Origin: Actinomycetota bacterium
Lineage (GTDB): Bacteria; Actinomycetota; Thermoleophilia; Gaiellales; Gaiellaceae
Length of the DNA: 7,246 nucleotides
NCBI GenBank assembly: GCA_003170995.1
Contig: PMXT01000004.1
Span: forward strand, 1-7,246
Direction of reading: 5' to 3'
The position numbers and the translations under genes were made by a program. A model generated the notes under the pieces. The model was given only the letters and a program-made list of their open reading frames with translations. It was not told the origin of the DNA and searched no databases. How positions within the stretch are numbered: position 1 is the stretch's first letter; each line of letters opens with the position of its first letter. Of the stretch, positions 1-6,440 are shown piece after piece.

Positions 1-6
1 GGGCTC

Positions 7-33
7 CTCGGCCGCACGGAGCCGCCGGCCGAG
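7..33 (-). terminator. possible tRNA-Pro terminator hairpin
   Basis: A perfect 8-bp inverted repeat (CTCGGCCG at 7-14 with CGGCCGAG at 26-33) encloses an 11-base loop. It begins nine bases after the tRNA 3' end in the direction of transcription. There is no U-tract after the stem in the few bases left before the window edge, so this would be a U-less terminator or a processing hairpin rather than a classical intrinsic terminator. Confidence 0.4.
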
Positions 34-42
34 AAAGCGAGA

Positions 43-116
43 TCGGGGCGCCCGGATTCGAACCGGGGACTTCCTGCTCCCAAAGCAGGCGCGCTACCAG
101 GCTGCGCCACGCCCCG
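43..116 (-). tRNA. tRNA-Pro (anticodon UGG)
   Basis: Decodes proline codons of the CCN family. Read on the minus strand, it folds as a complete cloverleaf. The acceptor arm CGGGGCG pairs over all 7 bp with CGCCCCG, the D stem starts GCGC, and the anticodon stem CCTGC/GCAGG encloses the loop TTTGGGA, giving anticodon TGG. The T arm is CCCGG-TTCGAAT-CCGGG and the discriminator base is A. The gene is 74 bases long and no CCA follows the discriminator (the next bases are TCTCGC), so CCA must be added after transcription. It lies downstream of the receiver gene on the same strand but probably has its own promoter. Confidence 0.97.
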
Positions 117-124
117 CCGAGCGA

Positions 125-130
125 AGTCTA
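125..130 (-). promoter_or_regulatory. possible -10 element of tRNA-Pro
   Basis: TAGACT on the minus strand fits the TANNNT -10 pattern and ends eight bases before the mature tRNA 5' end, so transcription would begin at or next to nucleotide 1 of the tRNA. No TTGACA-like -35 is visible at 16-18 bases upstream. The assignment rests on position and one hexamer only. Confidence 0.3.
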
Positions 131-188
131 CGCTTCCGGCGCTCGAGCCCCTGCGTAGAGCCGATCCCGTAAGAGATATGCCCATAGA

Positions 189-202
189 CGGCCGGCGGGC
201 CG
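189..202 (-). terminator. possible terminator after the receiver gene
   Basis: CGGCC (189-193) and GGCCG (198-202) form a 5-bp all-GC stem with a 4-base loop directly after the TAG stop of the receiver gene. The following minus-strand bases contain only scattered Ts. It is short, and GC-rich DNA yields such stems by chance, so support is modest. The rest of the gap up to the tRNA holds no other recognisable element apart from the tRNA promoter candidate. Confidence 0.3.
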
Positions 203-637
203 CTACTCGCGCGTCAGCGCTCGTAGCTCGGCCAGCTTCTCGCCGCGCAGGAGATCGATCCCGTCGTGCCTGATCCTCTCCATCAACGCCTCGATCAACG
301 GCGCCAGCTCGAGCGGATTGAAGGGTTTGGTGATGTACTCGATACCACCGATATCCAGCCCGCGAGCGCGGTCGCGCACCTCGGCACGTGCGGTCAGGAA
401 GATGATCGGCATCTCCTTGGTGTGCTTGCCCCGGACAAGCACTTCCGCCACATCCCAGCCGTCGAGACGAGGCATCATCACGTCGAGCAAGATCACGTCA
501 GGCCGCTCGTGGCGCGCCTTCTCGATCCCGCTCTCACCGTCGGTAGCCTCTATCACCTCCATGCCTTCGGCTTCGAGATTGACGCGGCAAAGCAGCCTGA
601 TTGGCGCTTCATCGTCGATGATCAAAACCCGGGTCAT
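203..637 (-). CDS. stand-alone response regulator receiver protein
   Basis: A 144-residue CheY-like receiver that should accept a phosphoryl group from a histidine kinase in the cytoplasm. The acidic pocket is D8-D9, the phospho-accepting aspartate is D52 (in LLDVMMP), the switch threonine is T82 (FLTAR) and the conserved lysine is K104 (TKPF). The receiver fold ends near residue 122. The remaining 20 or so residues are charged and helical-looking, with no DNA-binding, GGDEF or other output domain. The loop before the lysine reads GGIEY instead of the common GADDY. It begins 37 bases after the stop of the histidine kinase on the same strand, so the two are very probably co-transcribed and partners. 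The ribosome-binding site is poor: an AGGGA lies about 13 bases before the ATG. Output is probably by protein contact or phosphotransfer. Confidence 0.93.
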   Translation of the reverse strand: MTRVLIIDDEAPIRLLCRVNLEAEGMEVIEATDGESGIEKARHERPDVILLDVMMPRLDGWDVAEVLVRGKHTKEMPIIFLTARAEVRDRARGLDIGGIEYITKPFNPLELAPLIEALMERIRHDGIDLLRGEKLAELRALTRE

Positions 638-674
638 TGAGGTACCGGTTCCCTATACCCAGGCTCGTAGCAGC

Positions 675-3482
675 TCACTCCCTTGCCTCCGGTTCGCTTC
701 GAGAGGAAAGCTCGAGCGCAAAGGTGGAGCCCTTCCCCTCGACCGAGTCCACCCAGATGCGACCGCCCATCGCCGTCATCAACCCCCGCGTGATGAACAG
801 CCCCAGGCCGGTTCCGCCGCTCAACAGCGAGGATGAGCCTCGGTAGAACTTGCGGAAAATACGCTCGCGTTCCTCCTCGTGGATACCAACGCCCTCGTCG
901 GTCACGCGCAGTTCGATCATGCCGGAGCGCTTCTGTCCCATCACGCTCACCGTGCCGCCGTCGGGAGAGAACTTGATCGCATTGTCGACCAGGTTGACCA
1001 GTACCCGGCGTAACTTCTCACGGTCGGCCTCGGCGCCGAGTGGCTCGTCCGAGAGATCGATCACGAAGCTGTGCCCATTCCCTCGGGCATTGGCGATATC
1101 GGCGCGAGCGCTTTCCACGACCTCGCGCACGATGTTGCCAACGTCGGTCGTCGTCAACTCGACTTGGAGATCACCCGAGTCGAGCTCGGCAACGTCGAGC
1201 AGGGCGTCGACGATCCCCGTCAGACGCTCCGATTCCGAAGCGATGTAGGCGAGAAAAGTTCGCCGTTGGACATCGTCGAAGAGCTCACCTCGGCGCAGAA
1301 GCGTCTCGGCGAAGCCATAGATGGAAGTGAGTGGCGCGCGTAGCTCGTGCGAGATCGACGAGACGAAGTCAGATTTAGCCTGCTCGACGAAGCGGTCAGC
1401 CGAGACGTCGCGGAGCGTGTAGATCTTGCCGGCGATCTGGCCGCTGGGATCTCGCATGACCGCCTCGGCCACCTGCAGCCACAGCTCCCTCGCACCGCGT
1501 CTGATAGAGATCGAGCGCTCTTCTGATCCTTCCGGAGCCTCTATCTCATTGCGAAGCACCTCGGTCGCGAGCCTTCCCAGCGTCTCGCTGTTGCTGATGC
1601 CGGTGATCCGCTCGGCGGCGGCGTTCCAGAGCACGATCCGACCGGCACGATCAACCGCGACGATGCCATCGGCGACGCTGGAGAGAATCGCAATGCTCTG
1701 CTCTCGCTCGAGCGACACGCGCAGATAGAGTGCCGCGCTGGCCAGAGCAGTGGCAGTGTTGGCCGCCAGCGTGACAAGAGCTTCGATCTCTTTCGGACGC
1801 CAGATGCGAGCTCGGCGCGAGTAGACAACGAGCACGCCGCTCAGAGCATCGTCGGGGCCGATCAGCGGAACTCCGACCAACGCCTTGAAATCGTGGCCGA
1901 CGACCGGATCAAGCGAGCTCAGAGGCCCTTCGTCGCGGGTCAGATCTCCGATAACGAGAGGTCTACGCGAATGAACCAGATCGCCCGCCAGCGAGACCGC
2001 CACCGGGAAGCGCCGACCGTGCATCTCCTCCAGTCCCTCGCCCTCGTCTTCGCGGACAACGAGCTCATTCGCTTCGAGCTCGAGCATCAGAGCTGCGTCG
2101 GCTTCCAACAGCGAGATCGCCTGGCGAACTGCCGTTGCCATCACCTCCTGTGAGCTCGAGGGGCCGACCAGCTCGGCTCGGCCGCCGGCCAGCCTCTGTG
2201 CCAGCACCGAGTCGAGCTCGAGCTCGTTGGCCATGGCCTCGGTCGCTACCAGAAGCGCCTTCTGCTCTTCGAGCCGGTGCTTGTTCTCTTCGATCAAGCC
2301 CGCGGTGTGAAGCGCAATTCCTAGCTCTCGCGCGATCGCTTCGATGAACGCGATGTCGTCGTCAGACCAGTGCCGCACTACCGAGGTATGCGCGGCCAGG
2401 GCACCGATCACCGAGTCGAAGAGGATGATCGGCGCCGACAGGACGGCCCGGCTCCCGAGCTCGAGCAAGGCCTTGCGCCCCCGGAGCGAATCATCCTCGA
2501 GTCTCGGGTCTTTCTCCACGTCGGCGACCGCAGCCGTCCGCCGTTCGCGCAAGGCAAGGTTCGAGACTGCGAGATACGGCGTGGCACTCGGCTGGATCGG
2601 CTCCATCCCTTCTCGACACCACTCGGCCCGAAGTGGTGCCGCACTGTCCGGGTCGCCGAGACGTATGAAGCAGCGTGTGACATCAAGGGCCGTCGCCGTC
2701 TCCGCGAGCGCGGCGTCGATCAGTCGGTCGATGTCGAGCTCGGCGCGAACCCGGCGCGAGATCTCCGCCACCAAACGCTCCCTCTCGAGCCCACGCTCGA
2801 GCGCGCTTACCGAATCCAGCCGTTGGAGGGCAAGAGTTCCTTCGGCGGCGAGCATCCTCATCAGCGACAGTTGCTCAGAGCGAAAGGAGCGAAACTCGCT
2901 CGTTGCGCCGGCAGTCACGACGCCGACGACCCCCCGCTCACCCTCGAGAGGAAGGAAGACCATGCTCTTCAGTCCCGCCCTCTCTGTCAACTCGGCACTG
3001 ACTTCAATCGAGCCGGGTGCGTCCTCGACTGTGAAGATGGTGCGAGTCTGAAAGGCGCGCCTGACGCCCGAGACCTCGTTCTCGAGATCCAGGCGCAGCA
3101 ACGGATACCAACTCACATCGACGCCGTCAGCTCGAGCTAAAAACCCTCTCCCTTTGCTTCCACCCGCATCGATGAGCACCAACCCGGAGAAGTCGAAGCC
3201 GACCAGCTCGTTGAGCGTGTCTAGAACGGTGCGGGCGATGCCTTCTCCATCGCCCGCTCGCGCGAGCGCGGCCGAAAGCTCGGCTACCGCCGCGAGCTGG
3301 TGATCCCTGCCCGCCAGCTCGCGCGAGCGTCGTCGGCGCCGCAAGAAGAACACGTCGAGCAAGAGATGCACCGCGAGGACGATCGCGAACACGACCGCGA
3401 GGTCTTCGAGCACGCTGCCCAATACCGCGGCGATGGGTAGCGCCGTCAGCTCGTGCGTCAAAGCGGTTTCGCAGACAGCCAC
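675..3482 (-). CDS. membrane-anchored multi-GAF/PAS sensor histidine kinase
   Basis: A sensor kinase that autophosphorylates on histidine and should pass phosphate to the receiver encoded just downstream. With the start used here (GTG at 3482) it has 935 residues. The order is: one membrane segment (about 28-47) followed by an RRRRRSR basic stop-transfer stretch; GAF 1 (about 64-223); GAF 2 (about 234-398); a helical linker; GAF 3 (about 444-583); PAS (about 593-698, containing VDRAGRIVLWNAAAERITG); HisKA with phospho-site H712 in SISHELRAPL; and HATPase with N834 (NLVDNAIKF), D862 (TDEGVGI), an F box (IFRKFYRG) and GGTGLGL. All catalytic boxes are intact. The frame stays open for 132 codons further upstream, but most of that is antisense to ispH. 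A GTG at 3545 (956 residues) is the main alternative start. The sensed signal cannot be read from the sequence. Confidence 0.92.
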   Translation of the reverse strand: MAVCETALTHELTALPIAAVLGSVLEDLAVVFAIVLAVHLLLDVFFLRRRRRSRELAGRDHQLAAVAELSAALARAGDGEGIARTVLDTLNELVGFDFSGLVLIDAGGSKGRGFLARADGVDVSWYPLLRLDLENEVSGVRRAFQTRTIFTVEDAPGSIEVSAELTERAGLKSMVFLPLEGERGVVGVVTAGATSEFRSFRSEQLSLMRMLAAEGTLALQRLDSVSALERGLERERLVAEISRRVRAELDIDRLIDAALAETATALDVTRCFIRLGDPDSAAPLRAEWCREGMEPIQPSATPYLAVSNLALRERRTAAVADVEKDPRLEDDSLRGRKALLELGSRAVLSAPIILFDSVIGALAAHTSVVRHWSDDDIAFIEAIARELGIALHTAGLIEENKHRLEEQKALLVATEAMANELELDSVLAQRLAGGRAELVGPSSSQEVMATAVRQAISLLEADAALMLELEANELVVREDEGEGLEEMHGRRFPVAVSLAGDLVHSRRPLVIGDLTRDEGPLSSLDPVVGHDFKALVGVPLIGPDDALSGVLVVYSRRARIWRPKEIEALVTLAANTATALASAALYLRVSLEREQSIAILSSVADGIVAVDRAGRIVLWNAAAERITGISNSETLGRLATEVLRNEIEAPEGSEERSISIRRGARELWLQVAEAVMRDPSGQIAGKIYTLRDVSADRFVEQAKSDFVSSISHELRAPLTSIYGFAETLLRRGELFDDVQRRTFLAYIASESERLTGIVDALLDVAELDSGDLQVELTTTDVGNIVREVVESARADIANARGNGHSFVIDLSDEPLGAEADREKLRRVLVNLVDNAIKFSPDGGTVSVMGQKRSGMIELRVTDEGVGIHEEERERIFRKFYRGSSSLLSGGTGLGLFITRGLMTAMGGRIWVDSVEGKGSTFALELSSRSEPEARE

Positions 3483-3492
3483 CGGGAGACTG

Positions 3493-3520
3493 ATGATACG
3501 CCCTGCCTCGCCGCTGAAAA
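3493..3520 (-). promoter_or_regulatory. putative sigma70-type promoter of the kinase-receiver operon
   Basis: On the minus strand, TTTTCA (3520-3515) and TATCAT (3498-3493) are separated by 16 bases. They match the TTGACA and TATAAT consensus sequences at 4 and 5 of 6 positions. The expected transcription start, about seven bases after the -10, lies near 3486, only a few bases before GTG 3482. This favours the shorter kinase start and a nearly leaderless mRNA. If the kinase starts at GTG 3545 the match would be fortuitous. Confidence 0.4.
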
Positions 3521-3571
3521 CCGGCGGGGGCGAATACGGGCTCACCTCGCCGAAGCCTTGGCGACGAAAGC

Positions 3572-3577
3572 TACGAT
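3572..3577 (+). promoter_or_regulatory. possible -10 element of ispH
   Basis: TACGAT fits the TANNNT -10 pattern and ends six bases before the GTG at 3584, so transcription would start at or next to the first codon. No good Shine-Dalgarno sequence and no clear -35 are present. On the opposite strand the same TA begins TAGCTT (3573-3568), another TANNNT hexamer pointing toward the kinase, which would serve the alternative kinase start at 3545. Confidence 0.35.
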
Positions 3578-3583
3578 GAGCAA

Positions 3584-4534
3584 GTGGTGCGACGCGTGCT
3601 CCTTGCTTCACCGCGCGGCTATTGCGCCGGCGTCGAGCGCGCCGTCGAGACGGTCGCCCAGGCCCTCGATCTCTACGGCACGGTCTATGTGCGAAAGGAG
3701 ATCGTTCACAACCGCCATGTTGTCCGCGACCTGCAGGAGCGCGGAGCGATCTTCGTCCAGGAGGAGCAGGAGGCGCCGCCGGGAGCGACGCTCGTGCTTT
3801 CGGCGCACGGCGTGGCGCCCGAGGTCTACCGGCGCGGCCAAACGCTAGGACAGAAGACGATCGACGCCACCTGCCCACTCGTGACCAAGGTGCACGTACA
3901 GGCGCGCCGCTTCGCCGAAGAGGGTTACCAGATCGTTTTAATCGGGCACGCCGGTCACGAAGAGGTGATCGGGACGATGGGCGAGGCGCCGAAGGCTATC
4001 GTGCTGGTCGAATCGGTCGCCGACGCCGAGGCGCTCTCCTTCACCGCCGGCACGAAGCTCGCCTACGTGACGCAGACGACGCTCTCGGTCGAGGAGACGG
4101 CCGAGATCATCGCCGTGCTGCGCCGCCGCTACCCCTATATCCGCTCGCCCAAGCGTGAAGACATCTGTTACGCAACCTCCAACCGGCAGCGGGCCGTGAA
4201 GGAGATGCTGCCGCAGATCCAGCTCCTGCTGGTGATCGGCTCCAAGAACAGCTCCAACTCGAACCGGCTGGTGGACGTGGCCCGGGCCGGCGGCATCGAT
4301 GCGCACCTGATCGAGGACGCCGCCGCGATCGAGGAGAGCTGGCTCGAACAGGTCGAGACCGTCGGCATCACCTCGGGCGCCTCGGCGCCCGAGCGGCTGG
4401 TCGAGGGAGTGTGCGACTGGTTCCGCGAGCGCGGCGTCGACGAGATCGAGCAGGCGCGCATCGTCGAAGAGCACGTGGAGTTCAGGCTGCCGGTCGAGTT
4501 GCGCCGGGAATTGAGAGCTAGAGACGAGAGATGA
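3584..4534 (+). CDS. ispH: 4-hydroxy-3-methylbut-2-enyl diphosphate reductase
   Basis: IspH (LytB) catalyses the last step of the MEP pathway in the cytoplasm, reducing HMBPP to IPP and DMAPP with a [4Fe-4S] cluster. The 316-residue length is normal for the family. The three cluster cysteines are C14 (PRGYCAGV), C97 (DATCPLV) and C195 (EDICYATSN). Other hallmarks are H42 (EIVHN), H75 (SAHGV), H125 with E126/E127 (GHAGHEEVIGTMGE), the threonines of VTQTT (163-166), SKNSSNSNRL (220-229) and GITSGASAPE (261-270). GTG 3584 is used because it leaves the usual very short N-terminus before VLLASPRGYC; a second GTG at 3587 is equally possible. It is divergent from the kinase gene, and its TGA overlaps the ATG of the methyltransferase gene by 4 bases, which indicates one operon with coupled translation. 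Confidence 0.98.
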   Translation: MVRRVLLASPRGYCAGVERAVETVAQALDLYGTVYVRKEIVHNRHVVRDLQERGAIFVQEEQEAPPGATLVLSAHGVAPEVYRRGQTLGQKTIDATCPLVTKVHVQARRFAEEGYQIVLIGHAGHEEVIGTMGEAPKAIVLVESVADAEALSFTAGTKLAYVTQTTLSVEETAEIIAVLRRRYPYIRSPKREDICYATSNRQRAVKEMLPQIQLLLVIGSKNSSNSNRLVDVARAGGIDAHLIEDAAAIEESWLEQVETVGITSGASAPERLVEGVCDWFRERGVDEIEQARIVEEHVEFRLPVELRRELRARDER

Positions 4535-5169
4535 AGCCCACTCCGGACGAGATCCTCGCCTACATCGACTCCCACTCCACACCCAGCTCCGAGCAGCTCG
4601 ACGAGTTGGTGAGAGAGACGGAGCGCAGCCTCGGTTCGCCGAACATGCTCTCCGGGCCGGTGGTCGGGCGCCTGCTCGAGTTTCTCATCTTCGCTCTCGA
4701 GGCTCGCTCGGTGCTCGAGATCGGCACCTTCTCGGGCTACTCGGCGCTGGCGATGGCCGAGGGCCTCCCGCCGGACGGACACATCGTCACGCTCGAGATC
4801 GACGAGCGCCACGCCGAGCTAGCGCGCGGTGCGATTGCCGCCAGCCCCCATGCGAAAAGGATCGAGATCGTACTCGGCCCCGCACTCGAGTCGCTCGAAC
4901 GCCTCCCCGGCCACTTCGACTTCATCTTCATCGACGCCGACAAGGAGCACTACGTCGAGTACTACGAGGCGGTGCTACCGAAGCTCTCCGAGCACGGCCT
5001 GATCGCCACCGACAACACCCTCTGGAGCGGGCGCGTGCTCGACGACGCAGACAAGAGCGCCTCGACCGAGGCCATTCGCGCCTTCAACACGAGAGTGAGA
5101 AACGATCCGCGCGCCCGCTGCGTGATCCTGCCCGTGCGAGACGGGGTTACGCTGATTCGCCGCTCCTGA
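4531..5169 (+). CDS. class I SAM-dependent O-methyltransferase (Methyltransf_3 type)
   Basis: A 212-residue cytoplasmic methyltransferase of the metal-dependent catechol/caffeoyl-CoA O-methyltransferase-like family. SAM-binding motif I is VLEIGTFSGYSAL (61-73), followed by the ribose-binding acidic residue in VTLEID (86-91). Metal ligands typical of the family are visible as D135 in FIDADK and D161-N162 in ATDNTLW. The C-terminus ends in the usual PVRDGVTLIRR strand. The length and the helical N-terminal region with SPNML match small bacterial members. The start ATG overlaps the ispH stop (ATGA) and is preceded by a purine-rich AGAGACGAGAG stretch. The substrate is unknown: family members act on catechols, phenylpropanoids and other vicinal hydroxyls. 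Pairing with ispH suggests only co-expression; a role on a quinone or isoprenoid-derived phenol would be speculation. Confidence 0.93.
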   Translation: MKPTPDEILAYIDSHSTPSSEQLDELVRETERSLGSPNMLSGPVVGRLLEFLIFALEARSVLEIGTFSGYSALAMAEGLPPDGHIVTLEIDERHAELARGAIAASPHAKRIEIVLGPALESLERLPGHFDFIFIDADKEHYVEYYEAVLPKLSEHGLIATDNTLWSGRVLDDADKSASTEAIRAFNTRVRNDPRARCVILPVRDGVTLIRRS

Positions 5170-5297
5170 TGTGAACCGGCGCTCGGTCGTCGAGCAGAGG
5201 CCGGCACCGGCTCGTTTATCGATCGAGTTCACCGCGAGCAGCCAGGTAGCGCGACGCTGATCCCTCTGGATCGCCGCTGCTTCTACACTCTGGAGCG
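5170..5297 (+). other. intergenic region between the methyltransferase and acyltransferase genes
   Basis: A 128-base gap with no open frame of note. It holds a weak 4-bp GC hairpin (5200-5211) followed by GTTT, which could help end the ispH transcript, an 8-base palindrome TCGATCGA (5219-5226), the inverted repeat GATCC-CTCT-GGATC (5259-5272), and the promoter-like TACACT with a GGAG ribosome-binding site before the acyltransferase start. None of these is strong enough alone to assign a regulator or terminator. Confidence 0.5.
5284..5295 (+). promoter_or_regulatory. possible -10 element and ribosome-binding site of the acyltransferase gene
   Basis: TACACT (5284-5289) matches TANNNT and lies eight bases before the ATG at 5298. 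A GGAG (5292-5295) lies two bases before the ATG, closer than is usual for a Shine-Dalgarno sequence. Both cannot work fully: if TACACT is the -10, the transcript starts at or just before the ATG and the GGAG is not transcribed as a leader. No -35 match is seen 16-18 bases upstream. Confidence 0.3.
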
Positions 5298-6419
5298 ATG
5301 TCGGTCAGAGAAAAACTGGCAGTCACTCGCTTGAGCGTGCTTGGAATTGGTAGCGCGGTCAGACATCGCCATGAGGCGGGAATCAAGCAACGCGATCCGC
5401 GTGCTGACGCGCTCAAAGGCTTCGCGATTCTTCTCGTTGTAGTTGGGCACGCGATTCAAGAGCCGTATCACTATGGACTCGGTCACAACCTCGTGTTTCG
5501 CTTTATCTATTCCTTTCACATGCCGCTCTTCATGTTCGTATCGGGTTATGTGGCGGCTCTCTCGACCAAACCGGCCAACGCTCGCTTCATCTGGAACAAA
5601 TCCATCAGGCTCATACTCCCTTTTCTTGCCTGGCACGCCACGAGGTATGTCATCTACGACCGTCACCGAGACTATGGGCTCGTCAGCTACTGGCACCACC
5701 TGCTACTGGCGCCCGACCACGACCACGGGCTTTGGTTTCTATGGGTGCTCTTTCTCTGCTTCTGCCTGCTGGTACCGGCGCTGCGGATCGAACGGTGGAT
5801 GGGGAGCGCCGCGCTCGTTCTTGCTCTCGTCTTCTCACAGTTCCTGACAGGGCGTTTCGCCGGACTGGCGATGGTGAAGTGGTTTTTCCCCTTCTTCATC
5901 GCCGGTTACGTCCTGAAAAGACACTCGTTCCGGATATCGTGGCTCTGGTCGCTGCCGCTGGCTGCGGCGTTCCTGCCGCTGGGCGCAATCTGGGAGCGGC
6001 GCTCGGTACCGGATATCGTCACCCGTTTAGCGAACGAGCTCGCCGCTCTTCATTTCAGCGCGGTGGCGAACAACATTCCCAACTGGTATCAATATCTGAC
6101 GGCGTTCGCGGGCATTGCGTTTGCGTTTGCCCTTTACCGCCTCGTAAAGAACTCGCATACCACCGTCGCGGTTTTTTGCTGGCTTGGTGTGCGCAGCCTG
6201 ACGATCTACTGCGCTCAGTTCTTTTTCCTCCATTTCGGGTTCGGAAGCGGACCTTTTCTCGTGCTCACTCGCTCACTCATCGCGATCGTGGCCTCGCTTC
6301 TCTTGGGAGCGATTCTCTCCAAGTTCTGGCTGACCAATCTTCTCTTCCTGGGCACCAAACCGCGGTGGCGACGCAAGAGCGACGTCACTCCCACTACTCA
6401 CGAGAACGCGGTTACCTGA
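5298..6419 (+). CDS. acyltransferase 3 family integral membrane protein
   Basis: A 373-residue multi-pass membrane protein of the acyltransferase-3 (OafA/NodX-like) family, which O-acylates sugars, polysaccharides, lipids or antibiotics at the cytoplasmic membrane. The diagnostic N-terminal motif RDPRADALKGFAILLVVVGH (32-51) contains R35, D37 and the key H51. It is followed by FHMPLFMFVSGY (73-84) and HGLWFLWVLF (143-152). Roughly ten hydrophobic segments follow one another to about residue 352, ending in a basic tail (KPRWRRK), and no second domain (such as SGNH) is present. The first 30 residues before the motif are polar and could be trimmed if a later start is used. The gene is visibly less GC-rich than its neighbours (hand count of one 60-base line: 27 A/T here at 6181-6240 against 16 in ispH at 4261-4320). 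Membrane codons explain part of this. The substrate is unknown. Confidence 0.9.
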   Translation: MSVREKLAVTRLSVLGIGSAVRHRHEAGIKQRDPRADALKGFAILLVVVGHAIQEPYHYGLGHNLVFRFIYSFHMPLFMFVSGYVAALSTKPANARFIWNKSIRLILPFLAWHATRYVIYDRHRDYGLVSYWHHLLLAPDHDHGLWFLWVLFLCFCLLVPALRIERWMGSAALVLALVFSQFLTGRFAGLAMVKWFFPFFIAGYVLKRHSFRISWLWSLPLAAAFLPLGAIWERRSVPDIVTRLANELAALHFSAVANNIPNWYQYLTAFAGIAFAFALYRLVKNSHTTVAVFCWLGVRSLTIYCAQFFFLHFGFGSGPFLVLTRSLIAIVASLLLGAILSKFWLTNLLFLGTKPRWRRKSDVTPTTHENAVT

Positions 6420-6440
6420 GAGCACCAGGTCGGGCGTGCG

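Noticed and set aside
2206..2232. Repeated GAGCTC/CTCGAG hexamers, seen here and throughout the window
   Set aside because: They arise from preferred Glu (GAG) and Leu (CTC) codons and their complements, as in the ELELD segment of the kinase, and show no regular spacing that suggests a functional repeat.
2344..3140. Long plus-strand frames across the middle of the kinase gene
   Set aside because: They are Ser/Arg- or Arg/Pro-rich shadows of the minus-strand GAF coding sequence, which shows clear domain motifs. No ribosome-binding site or family resemblance supports them.
3546..3878. N-terminal extension of the kinase reading frame with an Arg/Pro/Ala-rich protein
   Set aside because: Most of it is the antisense of the start of ispH, and the composition is that of a shadow frame in GC-rich DNA. 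No known domain is visible before the membrane helix.
3938..4812. Minus-strand frames opposite ispH and the methyltransferase gene
   Set aside because: They are antisense to two genes with complete catalytic motifs; the predicted proteins are Arg/Leu/Gly-rich with no recognisable domain.
5200..5211. GCCG-GCAC-CGGC hairpin after the methyltransferase gene as an intrinsic terminator
   Set aside because: The stem is only 4 bp and is followed by just GTTT. It is too weak to call as a separate terminator and is mentioned only in the intergenic entry.
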